A stretch of DNA of 64,000 nt from Cricetomys ansorgei (GCA_026225945.1 JAMJFZ010001264.1:3004501-3068500), one strand, 5' to 3'. Shown: positions 39,623-49,744, counted from the stretch's first letter. A program made the numbers and translations. Notes: generated from the letters alone by a model not told the origin.

Positions 39623-42600
39623 TTTATTAAAGAAGAATTGCTACTGTGACAGAGGACTCACTTTGCTTCTGGCTTGACAGTCTGGAGGTTTTCATAGGCT
39701 TTCTCAAAGGTAAGCTTGTCAGTCTTCATTATAAACGCAGTCACTACAGCAGCACTTCGACTGACTCCTGCATGACTGAAAAAGAGACCTTCAAAATAAA
39801 ATAGCAGATAGCAGCAATTAAAACCCAAGACAAAGCCCAGCCCCTATTAACGGTAACATTCAGGTCCACCTCACTTCTTTTTCTTTCTTCAAGTCATGGC
39901 AACTTTCCTGTCTCAGCCTCCTAAGTGCTAGGATTACAACAGGTGTGCACCACCATGCCCAACTCATTTCTACTTCCAAATTAACCCACTGCATCTTAAA
40001 TACTGCCTGTAGTACTGACTGTAGTCTTTTATTTCCTTATTCATTTTTAATTCTGAACAAAATAGAAGTATTGACAATTCAAAATTAACTACTTTAAATT
40101 TGTTTTTGTTTGTTTGTTTTGCTTTGTTTTTCATGACAGGGTTTCTCTGTTGTAACTCTGGCTATCCTGGCATTCACTGTGTAGACTAGGCTGGCTTCTA
40201 ACTCACAGAGATTTGCCTGTCCTGCCTCCTGAGTGCTGGAACTAAAGATGTGCACCACCACAGCCTAGCTATATTTTAAATTTTTTAACTGTTGTCAATA
40301 GCTCCTTTGCTCTTAACTTCAAGTTGTTCCAAATCATGCTTCTCTTGATTTTATCACTGCCTTCTGTCCTATGTAAATCTTTAGAACTACTGACACACAG
40401 GAAGTGTCTAACAAAGCAGTTCAAACCATCCCACTCCGGAATCCCCAAACACCTACTAAAATATTCTAGCCTTTTATTTTTGCTTCAATATACCTCATCA
40501 GCATCCTAGAAAAGGTGCAGGAATCCATGGTCCTCAATCCTTCTAATGCTGTGACCCTTTAAAACAGTACCTCATGTAATGTGACCCCTAACCATCAAAT
40601 GGTTTTTGTTGCTACTTCATAACTGTATTTTGTTACTGTTATGAATCATAGTATAAATATCTGATATGCAGGTGGTTGGTCTTAGGCGAGCCCTATGAAA
40701 GGGTCATTCAACCCTCAAAGAGGTCTTCACCCACAGTTTGAGAACAGCTCCTTTATATCCTAATTCTCCCATTCATCAACCCAAACACAGAAACGAAAAC
40801 AAAAACAAGCAAATTTTAAAAAGCCAGCAGTGGTGTCCCCTCTGAGTTCAAGGTCAGCCTCAAAAAAACCTACAAAATAAAAAAAAAAAAAAAAAAAAAG
40901 AATTCTCTTGGGGCTGAGGGTCCAGCTTAGTAGAAGAGCACTTGCACATGTGAACCCCTGGGTTGAATCCCAGTACCACTTCCCAAAAAAGGAAATAAAA
41001 ATAACCTGGTCTTACTCCGCAGCCTTGAGAACTTCAACTCTTGTTAACTGCTGAGGCCTATGAGTGTCCCTGATAGAGATCCGGATTCTTTAGCTGGGGA
41101 AATATTAGTCCATCAACTATATTTCTCCGCTTCCTTGCTGAATTTTCATCTTTAAAGAGAATGTCTACATGGCCTACCCGAGCTGGCCTTGGTGGCTGGG
41201 AAAGGAATGTAGCCGCTTCACGCAGAAACCTTGCAGGCCCTTTTTTCCCTAAGCCCTGGCAAACTGCCTCTGGACAGGTGTCAATGCTCCAGGAAGAGAT
41301 AGCCTTTAATATTAGCACACCAAAAAATGAATCCGCACCAGAAGAGCTGAATTCAGCCAGCAAGAGCCTCCAAGCCACTGGTGGCTCAGGTGTTCTTTTC
41401 TAATGCTCTTTGTAATCACCTCAGGTTTGGGAGGTTTGCAGGCCTCCAGGCCAGGAGGAAATGACTCTGGCTCCATCCTGCATCGCACCTGCATACCAGG
41501 AAGGCCCCTGCTGAGATGACTGGCCCTTAAAGTTCTCAGCGAGCAGCAACTCACTCTCTCTTAGCAGTGTCCTCTCCTACCCCTTTCTCCCCTTGATATG
41601 TACACTGTTAAATTTTCTTATTAAAAACACATTTCTATTTCTAAAGTGCAATTGTGCGTCATTTCTTAAAGAGTATAAGCCTGCCATGTCTGAGTCCCAT
41701 AAAGAATGAACTACTATTTGCCATAAAGAACGAACTATCTTGTTCGTTTGCCATACTTTTCCTTTTCGTCGATATTCCCCTGAGTGGAGTCCGGCGAACT
41801 CATCTGCAGAAAAGGCTGGTTCCCTCTGCAGTTAACCTCTCCTACCACTGAAGGAATGCATGGGTTATCACTCAAAACAGACACCGTAGTATAGTGATTA
41901 TTTCTAATTGTCAGCAGATGGAGGTTTTATCGTCTTGTTTGCTTAAAGTCCATAGCCACCAAGGATGAAGTGCTTAAAGTGCTGAGGCACCAAGTATAAA
42001 GAAAATAATTTAAGGTACATAACCTGAGTTTTCATTAATCATATTCAAATAGCAGGGTGGAGAGGGGGTAAGATAGCTTGTCAACACACCAAGGCAGACT
42101 GTCACACATGGCAGTCTTCTATTTTGGTCCAGTTCAATATTCCAAGAAGAATCATTTATGATTCACTGTCTGTTCTGCAGGCTCAACATTTTTCCCCATG
42201 TCCACTGAAAACCCATTTACTCTTCCTCTAAAATCTGTTGACACTGTTCACTGTCCCCTTCTCCCATGGAAAGGGATATATAAGTTTCTGAATCCGGTTG
42301 TGGTTTAAATTTAGGTTTGCAGAACCTGAGCTTCTGCTAGGAGAGAGCCTAGACCACCGCAGCCCTGATCCAGCACTAAAGTTAGAGAGCATCGGGAGAA
42401 ATCCGCATCATTCCAGAGGTAGCATGATGCCAACCTTGATGGGACAGAGAAGCCTTCAAACCTGGGAAAGGTGTTTCATAGACAACATGTATAAGTCTCA
42501 AAAAAAAGATTTCAATTCCAGAAGGCAAATGGAGTTTCTGATGCTTACATGTTTCCAAGGAGGAAGGCAAGCTCCATAATATGTGACCTATCCTGGCCTG

Positions 42601-44083
42601 GCCCCCAAGAGACGAGTCACAAAGCAGTAGGACTACATAAAAGTAAAGTTATAATTCAAGGTTATCTAGGGGTCAGGGGGCTGGACTTGCTTACAGCTGC
42701 TAGAGGGAGAAAGAGACTTGTAAGAGAAGTAAGGTCACAACTCACATTTCATCAACTTTCTGTCCCAGAGTACCGCAGAGGGTGGGAAATGACTTGATTT
42801 CTGGGAGAGAAAAACAGCATGCGATCTAACAGGTTGGGCTTGCTGGCTAATCACACTCTGTGTACATAATTTTTAAAAAATGTGTTATGGCTTCAGAACA
42901 AATCTAAGGCCCATTGCTCTCAACACTTAAGTCTCCTCTCCAGATCTGTTTACCATTTCTCCTGCTTCTCTTTCTCCTCAATCACTCTAAGGCAAGACAG
43001 AGCTAGAACCTCTCTACTCCAATCTTAAGCACAAAAACCAGATTTAAAGCCAAAGTAGGAGCACTTACATATAATGCTAGCACTGGGGAGGCAGACTCAG
43101 GAGGATCCCAAGTTCAAGTTCAAGAACAACCTGGACTACATAGTAAGAATTCTAATCTCAAAAACAAAACAAAACAAAACAAAAAGACAAAACAAAAACA
43201 AACAACAAATTATATAGAGAGTTAGAGATAGATATACCATCCTAACCCCCCTCCACCTGTTTTCAGAACTGGCCACAAAGAATTACTCGTAAGATTGGGG
43301 AAATGCCTCCGTAAAAGAATGTTTGTACAACATGCCAGCAGGACAAATTAATTCTCTCATCCACTTAGTCTGAAATACCCTAAAGACCGTCATTCCAGAA
43401 AGAACCTTGCCCTATACCCCAGAGGAAGATCAATACAGGCCAGGCTGTTTCCCCTCTCACTCCATTGGTCACACTCCTGTGGCCAATCACACTTTCTTTT
43501 TTTTTTTTTTTGGTTTGTTTGAGACAGGGTTTCTCTGTGTAGCCCTGACTGTCCTAGAACTCGCTCTGTAGGCTGGCCTCTTAACTGAGAGCCGCCAGCC
43601 TCAGTGTAGTGGTATAGGATTAAAGGTGTGTGCACCACTGCCCAATCATATTTCTATACGACTGTCCAGTCTTAACCCAAACATATGAACAGTTTTCCCA
43701 CGGTCAGTGAGATTCCGTTGTCTACAAACTTTGGTGGGGCACTACGGTGTGCAGCACTCTGGAGGCAGATGCAGGCGGATATCTGTGGTTTTGAAGACAT
43801 ATACATATGGCTCTACATATGGTCTACATATCAAGTTCCAGGCCTGCCTGCCAGATCTACGCAGTGAGACCTTCTCTCAAAAGCAAAAAGTCTCATGATT
43901 TTCTCTTGTTAACCAAAAGTGACTTTTAGGATGAGGGAAAAAAGTACCCGTATTTTCACCCCAACATATCTGCCCTACACTTTGTTCACCGGCGTGGGTA
44001 TCTGACTATCTGACTTCTCTTATAGAGCTCCTAAACTTTAACTGATTTTATATACATATCAAGCGCCGGTAAACCTTGCCTGA

Positions 44084-44119
<36 letters not shown>

Positions 44120-44685
44120 ACCAAGTACCGGTAAAGCTTATTTGATGTCATATAAATAGATTTATGTGTATAAATAAATACATATATACATGCATACATA
44201 AACGTGAACCAAGTGCAGATGTCCACACCCTCCTCTGAGCCACACGCCCAAAGGGAGGTCGAGGAAGGAGGGTTTGACAGCCTGGTCCCCGGCTCCCTCC
44301 CGGGGCCTCTGCAGAAAGGCGCTGCCCCGGCAGCTGGCACTCACCAGTGCACCAACACCGCACGGCCCTCGGCGCGCGCCTGGCCGATGAAGGCCACGCA
44401 CCGATCCAGGTGGCTGAGCAAGTCGGTCTCGGGTCTGTCCAGCGCCGGGACGAAGAGGCTCCGGAGACCCTCGAACCCAGCCCCAGCCTGGAAACCCGGT
44501 TCCGAGTCCACGGTCAGTACGGCGGTGATGCCCGCCTCCAGCAGGTGGTCCGGGTCCGCCACGGCCGCCGCCCCACCCAGATACAGCCCGGGCCGTACTT
44601 CCACCGCTTGCCCAGCGGCGCTGGCGGGGCCGGTGGTCGGAGTCCAGCGCTCGCCGCCATCGCTCGGGCCCTGCGCTGCCAACAT
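33914..44685 (-). CDS. Dusp12: DUSP12, dual-specificity phosphatase with zinc-binding C-terminus (complete, six exons)
   Basis: DUSP12 (the YVH1 orthologue) removes phosphate from Ser/Thr and Tyr; YVH1 also acts in late 60S ribosome maturation. Exons 44345-44685, 39662-39775, 39320-39438, 38885-38981, 38410-38596 and 33914-34075 (341, 114, 119, 97, 187 and 162 nt) total 1020 nt = 339 residues plus stop, the mouse length. All junctions are AG/GT and in phase. Residues 1-30 are a variable N-terminus, about 30-175 the phosphatase domain with the P-loop HCHAGVSRS (Cys114 nucleophile, Arg120), and 215-320 the zinc domain with CRKC (220-223), Cys264, CPKC (289-292) and CSC (306-308). The tail is QIHKNRVDEMKMLPALGSQT then RKL. 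One residue is missing after VDSE relative to my memory of human, explaining 339 against 340. All key residues are intact. Confidence 0.98.
34310..34920 (-). mobile_element. ERV LTR in DUSP12 intron 5, same strand as the gene
   Basis: On the minus strand a TATA-type CTATAAATG (34525-34517) is followed 20 bp on by AATAAA (34500-34495) and a GC-richer R/U5-like part. A solo LTR is the best reading. Family unnamed. Confidence 0.5.
35180..35360 (+). repeat. B3 SINE
   Basis: AGAGCCAGCAAGATGGATCA, CAAGCAAGCCTAATAACCCA, CCATGTAAAGGTGGAAAGGG; poly(A) at 35390-35416 follows. Confidence 0.82.
35420..35595 (+). repeat. B1-like fragment and (CT)n/(CA)n tract
   Basis: CCAGGCATGAAAGATGCCTG and GCCAGCCTAAGCTATATATT, then CCCTCTCCATCCCTCCCTTT and a CA run at 35578-35594. 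Confidence 0.55.
35750..36135 (-). repeat. Dispersed rodent repeat (family D), copy 2
   Basis: TCAGTTTTGTCAGCTTGACA at one end, GGTTCCCGTTAACTTCCTAT inside, and CACAGCAACTGAACCTTATC at the other. Opposite in orientation to the 24735-25110 copy. Confidence 0.7.
36440..36582 (-). repeat. B1 SINE
   Basis: GGTGTCTCACTATGTATCCC, GGCTAGCCTGGAACTCTCTA, GTGTGCACCACCATGCC. Confidence 0.78.
36742..36980 (+). repeat. Two B1-like SINEs in tandem, then (ACA)n
   Basis: GCTAGGCATAGTGGTTCATA starts the first; GCCTGGCTTGGTAATGTAGA starts the second. (ACA)n follows at 36959-36975. Confidence 0.72.
37280..37345 (+). repeat. ID-type fragment
   Basis: GGGGTTGAGTTGTAGCTCAC and CATGCAAAGGCCATGG. Confidence 0.55.
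37350..37720. other. DUSP12 intron 5, unrecognised AT-rich DNA
   Basis: No element recognised. Confidence 0.35.
37722..37800 (+). repeat. ID-type fragment
   Basis: CTGGGCGTAGTTTCATGGTA, GAGTACATGCTTACATGGGT. Confidence 0.5.
37905..38125 (+). repeat. B3 SINE
   Basis: CCAGACAGTAAGATGGCACA, AACCTGATGACCTGAGTTTG, ACAAGTTGACCTCTGACTTC, AATAAATAAAAT tail. Confidence 0.85.
38138..38330 (-). repeat. B4 (B1-ID composite) SINE
   Basis: Reverse-complement B1 part (GTCTTGAGATAGTGTCTCAT ... GTCTCGAACTCACTGTG) joined to an ID part (CTACCAACTGAGCCACATCC). Confidence 0.75.
38410..38596 (-). CDS. Dusp12: DUSP12 coding exon 5
   Basis: Acceptor TTTTGCAG|GCGATC, donor GACAG|GTGAGA. Encodes residues 225-286: RSLFRSSSILDHNEGSGPIA, FAHKRTTASFVLATGSQAQC, TSYFIEPVQWMESALLGVID and GQ. 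Strongly conserved zinc-domain sequence. Confidence 0.97.
38885..38981 (-). CDS. Dusp12: DUSP12 coding exon 4
   Basis: Acceptor CTTGTAG|AACTT, donor TGCAG|GTAAAA. Encodes LRNLPQELFAVDPTT, ISQGLKDDILYKCRKC (residues 193-223), with the first zinc-binding CxxC (220, 223). Confidence 0.97.
39320..39438 (-). CDS. Dusp12: DUSP12 coding exon 3
   Basis: Acceptor CGTTGCAG|GATG, donor CCAG|GTGAGT. Encodes MNEGFERQLRLYEAMGYEVD then TSSAIYKQYRLQKVTEKYP (residues 153-191): the end of the phosphatase fold and the linker helix. Confidence 0.97.
39585..39622 (+). repeat. (AC)n microsatellite
   Basis: AC tract 40 nt left of DUSP12 exon 2, on its splice-donor side. Confidence 0.95.
39662..39775 (-). CDS. Dusp12: DUSP12 coding exon 2 (catalytic P-loop)
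   Basis: Acceptor TTTTTCAG|TCATGC. The first T completes Cys114, then HAGVSRSAAVVTAFIMKTD and KLTFEKAYENLQTVKPEA (residues 115-151). Donor GCAAA|GTGAGT. It carries the phosphate-binding loop. Confidence 0.97.
39880..39965 (-). repeat. B1 3' fragment, reverse
   Basis: CTGTCTCAGCCTCCTAAGTG, CTAGGATTACAACAGGTGTG. Confidence 0.6.
40100..40272 (-). repeat. B1 SINE
   Basis: GACAGGGTTTCTCTGTTGTA, ACTCTGGCTATCCTGGCATT, GTGCACCACCACAGCC. Has the TTGTAACTCT tail variant. Confidence 0.9.
40525..40752 (-). mobile_element. URR1 (hAT) element, diverged
   Basis: TGGTCCTCAATCCTTCTAAT at one end and CCACAGTTTGAGAACAG at the other. TAACTGTATTTTGTTACTGT and GAAAGGGTCATTCAACCC lie within, in the opposite order to the 9867-10105 copy. 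Confidence 0.75.
40850..40990 (+). repeat. SINE remnants: B1 tail with poly(A), then an ID-type unit
   Basis: A run at 40879-40899, then GGGGCTGAGGGTCCAGCTTA and GGGTTGAATCCCAGTACC. Confidence 0.6.
41000..43050. other. DUSP12 intron 1, mostly unrecognised
   Basis: About 2 kb with several short open frames on both strands (106 codons minus at 41058-41378; 93 codons plus at 42298-42579). None has a motif I know. Sequence near 41580-41650 (TTCTTATTAAAAACACATTT) could be an LTR end. Confidence 0.3.
43052..43205 (+). repeat. B1-like SINE with (AAAAC)n tail
   Basis: GTAGGAGCACTTACATATAA, GCTAGCACTGGGGAGGCAGA, then AACAAAACAAAACAAAAC. Confidence 0.72.
43492..43652 (-). repeat. B1 SINE
   Basis: T run, GAGACAGGGTTTCTCTGTGT, AGCCCTGACTGTCCTAGAAC, GGATTAAAGGTGTGTGCACC. 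This one has the ordinary GGGCTACACAGAG-type tail. Confidence 0.85.
44088..44117 (+). repeat. (AC)n microsatellite
   Basis: AC tract in DUSP12 intron 1, about 230 bp from exon 1. Confidence 0.95.
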
Positions 44686-44815
44686 GGCGGCGCCTGGGAT
44701 CCGGGCGACCTGGGCCCCGCCACCGAGTCGCCGGCTAGAGCGGCCGTCTCCTGCGGCCCTGGCTAACTCTAGCCGGTCAGTAGCGCCACGGGAGGACCAC
44801 GGCAATCGAAAAAAC
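44240..44815 (-). promoter_or_regulatory. DUSP12 CpG island promoter with a YY1-type motif at the start codon
   Basis: High GC and many CpGs over exon 1 and the region just upstream of the ATG; flanking DNA is AT-rich. The plus strand reads CCAACATGGCGGC at 44680-44691, a good YY1 core (AANATGGCGGC), on top of the initiator codon. YY1 sites in this position mark many TATA-less housekeeping promoters. Confidence 0.65.
44345..44685 (-). CDS. Dusp12: DUSP12 coding exon 1
   Basis: Starts MLAAQGPSDGGERWTPTTG in a GCCGCCATG context and runs through VEVRPGLYLGGAAAV, AGITAVLTVDSEPG, SLFVPALDRPETDLLSHLD and FIGQARAEGRAVLVH to the first two bases of the catalytic Cys114. Donor CACTG|GTGAGT. A 40-codon in-frame extension upstream has no support and lies in the GC-rich 5' UTR. 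Confidence 0.97.
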
Positions 44816-44904
44816 GACGGATTCTGAGGAAGGTGAGGTGAGGCTTGCTGAATCTGTGCTTTTCACAACAGCCTTTCCAGCCAACAGTCCAAATTTCAAG
44901 GTCG

Positions 44905-45620
44905 AAAATAAAGTCCTCATTCATTCATTGCAAGTGGAACTGCAAACTTGTACAGATACCGTGGAAATCAATGTGGTGGTTCCTCAAGAAGATGGGACTC
45001 GATCTACCTTAAGATCCAGCAATATCACTCTTGGGCATATACCCTAAGGACGCTTCACCCTACCACAGAGATGCTTGCCCAGTTATGTTCACTGATGCTC
45101 TTATTCATAAGACCCAGAAATTGGAAACAACCTAGATGTGCTTCAACAGAAGAATGGATAAAGAACATGAGGTTCATTTTAAAAAAATGAAATTTGCTGG
45201 TAAATGGACTGAACTAGGAAAAAAAAGAAAATCCCAAGTGAGGTAACCCAGACCCAGAAAGACAAATATGGTATGTATTCAGTTATACATGGATATTAGC
45301 TGTTAAGGCAATGATAACCAAGCTACAATCCATAGAACCACAGATAGAGTAAGGGACCAGGTAGGGACTGATCTCCTTAGGAAAGGGAAATAGAATAGTT
45401 ATGGATGTGTGTGGGGGGGGGGGGGATGGGCTAGAACAAAAGAATCAAATGGAGAGGGGAGGAAAAAGGGAGAAAGACAGCTGAAATTAAAGGCCATTTG
45501 AGAGATGATATGAAAACCTAAGAAGCTTTCTAAAATATATACATATATGAAAGCTATCTAAACAAAACACCAAATAATATGAGACAGAGCCCCAACTGGA
45601 CATGTCACCAAATAAAGCTT
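44905..45620 (+). mobile_element. LINE-1 (Lx/L1 rodent) 3' end
   Basis: CCGTGGAAATCAATGTGGTG, CACTCTTGGGCATATACCCT, GAAACAACCTAGATGTGC and AGAAGAATGGATAAAGAACA follow L1 ORF2 C-terminal order, then 3' UTR with a G run at 45412-45424. 5'-truncated, frames broken. Begins about 100 bp upstream of the DUSP12 CpG island. Confidence 0.85.
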
Positions 45621-45624
45621 CCAG

Positions 45625-46130
45625 TACTGGGATTGGGTTACATCTAATTTAGTTGTTGGTCAAAGGGGACCCTTTGTTGGTCATGGGAACCCACAACAAC
45701 TCAGGCTGTTGCCAAGACTATAGGTTGCTCTCTCCCAACTGATGGCAAGGCCCCATTGCTAAAGACAACACCTACACAACTCACTGAACACAGAGAAGTT
45801 AAGCTAGTGCCTTATTCTTCACCCCTACTTGCTACGTTACTATGCATGCTGCCAAAGGAGAAATGTAAATATTAACCCAGCCACAAGCCCTTTTATCTAC
45901 GATGGTGTCCTGCCGGCAAGATTTCCTATGCAATGGTGGCGCAAACTTGTGGGAGTAACTAACCAATAACTGAGTTAACGTAAGGCCCATTCCATGAGAT
46001 AGAACCCATACCCGGTACCATAGATGGAAATATTAATAATTTGGATGGGTTTATTCAGGGAACAGGAGACAATCATGGGATGTAAGCCCAAGCCATTGCA
46101 GAGGGTCAAGTCTCTCTTTTGGACTGACCC
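45625..46130. other. Intergenic, possible ERV-derived DNA
   Basis: Not recognised; flanked by L1 on the left and LTR family B on the right. Confidence 0.3.
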
Positions 46131-46465
46131 AGAGCTCATGGCATCTAGGTATTTTATTGAGGGAAAGCACTGCCCACTAATACAAAGGTCTTATTGGTTA
46201 ATGAATAGAACTTCCACAGTGCACTAACCCCCAACTTCAGCTAGCTGACCTGATGCTGTTTTATGGGCCAGTTAAGACCCCAGGCAAGGTATTCCTTAGC
46301 CAGTGCTTAGGCTAGCAGAGGAGACCATAAAGTTCTTCCATTAGCACTAATACAAGCGGATACTTTAAAGACAAAGATCTTAGTGGGAAAGTCAATTTGA
46401 ACAATTGCTATGTCATTGGTCATTTAGTAAACCAAATGCTGGTTCTTTCTGCATTCCAGAATCCA
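46130..46465 (-). mobile_element. LTR-like repeat family B, copy 1
   Basis: AACCCCCAACTTCAGCTAGC, CAGTGCTTAGGCTAGCAGAG, and AAAGATCTTAGTGGGAAAGT are shared with 48310-48860. Orientation is inferred from AATAAAA-type signals on the minus strand. Confidence 0.55.
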
Positions 46466-46479
46466 CACCCAGGAAGCTG

Positions 46480-46880
46480 GTTCCAACAGATAAGGACAGC
46501 CAAAAAGGCTATGAAGATTTCTTATTTTTTCTCTCTTTCTATTTTTCTTGAGCTAGTGAGGGTAAAAGAAAATTAAAAAGGCACAGTGGAAATCTGAACA
46601 AGTTGGGATTTAGTTACAAGTTAGAAATCTGTCTCAGTTGGGGCAAGAGACCAATAATCTGTTACAGTAATATTCAGTTACAAGTGGCACTCCAGCTAGG
46701 ACCAAGAGAACAGGACAGGAGAATAGAACAGCCTCCAGTTGTAAGTAAAGTAGAGAAACTCAGTTACAAGAGGAACAGGAGAAGCAGGAGTGAAGATTTC
46801 AATTACAAAATAAGAAGTCAGAGTTCAGTTACAAGTAGCTCCCAATGTGGGTGGACATCAAAGTTAAGTTACATACCTCC
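46480..46880 (-). mobile_element. LTR-like repeat family A, copy 3 (inverted)
   Basis: GTTGGGATTTAGTTACAAGT and several TTCAGTTACAAG units are the reverse complement of copies 1 and 2. Confidence 0.6.
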
Positions 46881-46884
46881 ATCC

Positions 46885-47480
46885 CTAACCCAGAAGCAAT
46901 CTCAAATTGATAACTGTCAGGTCCAGTGGAAGCTCCATTGTAATTTACTCAAATTCCAAAAGGCAGAAGGGACAAATGGCTATCCGTGATACCTATTAGC
47001 ACAGCAAAGGGCATGCTGGCCTCCAGGCTCCCTCAGTATCATAAAGTACCTGTTACATTTCAGAGTCCATTCTAGCCATCCTCCTGGGTTTTTTTCTTCC
47101 AGTAAATCTCATGTGTGAGATTTTTCATATGGTGTGATTTTGTGGAACTCCTTGGCTCTTGACTGTAAGGATACATTTCATCTCTGAGTTGTAACACCTA
47201 CAGTTCCCACCAACTCAATCAGCAGTGTTATTCTAGGTCCCCAAGTAAGATTTCATTTGTATTTCTCCTCTTGACATAGGTGACAGGGCAAGAAGAGATT
47301 CCTTCATCTACTAACTAGAATGTTGTGGGACCTCTGGGGCTGAAGAGCAGTTGAAGCCGCTAAAAAGCACCTCGCCTCCACCAGGTGGGCTAGCAGGATG
47401 CTTTGCAAGCTCCTTCTCTTTTAGCCCTGGAGGGATCCTAGCTGTTCACAGGAGCAAAAGGAAAATAATCTGGCAAGCGT
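46885..47480. other. Intergenic, unrecognised
   Basis: Probably more ERV-derived DNA; nothing specific recognised. Confidence 0.3.
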
Positions 47481-47930
47481 TTTGTCTGCCCTGTCCCTGA
47501 TACCTCCCTCTGTCTTTGTCCCTGCAAAGACTATGAGGCCAGGTGCCCGCCCTGCCCCATGCTAATGGGACTTCCCACCCGGAGTACTGGGACCCCGCCT
47601 CCTCTGGGGAAAGATATTTAAACAGGGAAAAGCCAGCTAATAGACAAAATCGGCATCCACCAGATATGACTCCCGAGGCTTCCTTTCACGTCTGGTCCCC
47701 TAGTCTCAAGCCGCTGTGGTCAGAACCCTCGAGAAATTCCCCGAGACCCACGCCTCGGTTTCCCTCTGCTCAAACCCGAGCTCCACCCTCCTAGCCAAGG
47801 GGTGGAAACCCGGTTGCTTCGGGTCAGACACCAGCGGTGTGCACGAGGGAACCCAGCCGCTGTGGCAGATCGTTCGCGTGCAGGACCAGGGAAACCTACA
47901 GAATGTGATCTCTTTGATAGAGAATCCATG
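47480..47930 (+). mobile_element. Probable ERV LTR or 5' leader
   Basis: GC-richer block with a TATA-like GATATTTAAACAG (47610-47622) followed by CpG-bearing sequence. Typical LTR layout, family unnamed. Confidence 0.4.
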
Positions 47931-48305
47931 AAAATTTACCCAACTCTATTCCAGGAGCCAATGGTCAGGATGTCCTAGCTAACTTATCCTAACTTCTGTT
48001 AAACTGCCTGTTTGTACAGAACTCCCTCCAGCTAGTCAGTAACCTTAACTTCTGTTAAAACTGCTTGCTTTTAACTGCTTACTTCTGTGAAGCTCCCCTG
48101 CAGCTACTGAACAATATGCTAAGACATGATTTCTGCCTTTAAAAACCTCATTTGTCCTAGACACTTGGAGCCACACCTAGGTCCCCAGTGCCTGTATAGA
48201 TGTAATTATTACTCATGTGGGTTCAACAAGAACAAGAGGCAATCTCTGAGGTGTAAAGCCTGAACGACCAGACAGAGGGGACAGCCGCTCTCTGAAGGAC
48301 TGAAC
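47930..48305 (+). mobile_element. Probable ERV1-type LTR
   Basis: Repeated AACTTCTGTTAAA...CTGC segments and TTTCTGCCTTTAAAAACCTC, a TATA-like promoter region. Confidence 0.45.
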
Positions 48306-48309
48306 TCTG

Positions 48310-48860
48310 ACCACCTGGTCTCTTAGGAGTTTTATTAATTGAAAGCTCTGTGCCACAGACTCAAAGGCCTTGTTTGCATAATGAACAGATCCACCACAAC
48401 AACCCCCAACCTTTAGCTAGCCAACTTGACACCATTTACTGGCAAGTCAGTCAAGGCCCTGGATGAGGTTCCAGTGCTTAAGCTGAGGGAGAAGAGCATA
48501 AAAAAGTCCCCCTATTAGCAATAAAGCAATTGAATGCTTTTAACATTAAGATCTCAGTGGGAGGCGGGTGGTGGTGCACACCTTTAATCCAAACACTTGG
48601 GAGGCAGAGGCAGGCATATCTCTGTAAATTTGAGGCCAGACTGGTCTACAGAGTGAGTCCCAGGACAGTCAGAGTTACAACAGAGAAACCCTGTCTTTAA
48701 AAACAAACAAACAAACAAAACAACAACAACAACAAAAAAAAAACAACAAAAAACCTTCAGTGGGTCAAGGTAAATTTGAGCATCAATTGCTCCATCCAAG
48801 GATTTTGAACAGGGATCAAATCGGACCATTAACTGAGTACCAAAATACAAAGAGCAAGCA
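48310..48860 (-). mobile_element. LTR-like repeat family B, copy 2, split by a B1
   Basis: AACCCCCAACCTTTAGCTAG, CCAGTGCTTAAGCTGAGGGA and AAGATCTCAGTGGG match copy 1. After the B1 (48558-48750) it resumes with TCAGTGGGTCAAGGTAAATT. Confidence 0.55.
48558..48750 (+). repeat. B1 SINE inserted in LTR family B
   Basis: AGGCGGGTGGTGGTGCACAC start, GTTACAACAGAGAAACCCTG tail, then AAACAAAC and AACAAC simple sequence. CTCAGTGGG/TTCAGTGGG flank it. Confidence 0.92.
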
Positions 48861-48869
48861 GCTTTCTAG

Positions 48870-49155
48870 ACAGTAGAAAGCTGTGGCCTTTTTTTGCAGC
48901 ATAGAAGTTACTCATCCTCTCAGCAGCCTGGACTGCCAACATAGTACTTGCCTTAAAGTTACAGATGCATGCAACAAACAATTAGTCATTCACTGCACAG
49001 ATTGTGCATACAACTTTACAGCATTTGAGAATAAGTTGAAATATTCCACTACATGCTTGGGTATGGTCACAGCTGGCTGGAATAAAGCCAGCTTTAAAAC
49101 ACTATAAACTTCTCTGGTGGGCTACCCATAGCAATTACTACCCCTAGCCCCCAAC

Positions 49156-49197
<42 letters not shown>

Positions 49198-49740
49198 TGA
49201 AGGGTCATGTAAGTTCTATTCTCATTATGTTCACTGTTCTAGATCTTTTAAAGATATTATTTGGATGTATTTGTATGGGATTATCCTCTAGCTAAAATTA
49301 CCCAATTTTGATCTATGAAGAATTTCAGGGCATCACAGTAAAAAGTGTGAGTGAGGAAGAGATTATTATGGGATTGGAACTTTTATTCCATTACTTTGAA
49401 GAGGGTTTAAGGAAACAGCCTTTGATTGGATGTTGTCAGGAAGTAGGAGTTGGTCTACAGCAAGCTATCTTAATAGATTTTATCTATGGGGGAGACAAGC
49501 TAGAGAATTAAGTCTGTGACTGGGGAAGAAGTGGCAGATACAGTGCTGTTGTGATAGACCTGTATTCCAAAAGAGCATAAGAGAGAGACCCCAAAATAAA
49601 ACCTCATGTGTATGTGGTCAGGTGGTCAGAAGCTGAGACCACCTGATAGGAAAGGGATAGTCTTCTCAACAAATGATACCCTCCTGCTAAAGAATGAAGG
49701 TCTTTATACTATACTTTGGAGGAAAATGTACAAAAATAGG
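48870..49740. other. Intergenic, unrecognised, with a (CA)n tract at 49160-49194
   Basis: A CA microsatellite lies in otherwise unrecognised DNA. Confidence 0.4.
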
Positions 49741-49744
49741 TTAA

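Noticed and set aside
44204..44827. 207-codon plus-strand frame
   Set aside because: Antisense shadow of the GC-rich DUSP12 exon 1 and promoter; no domain seen.
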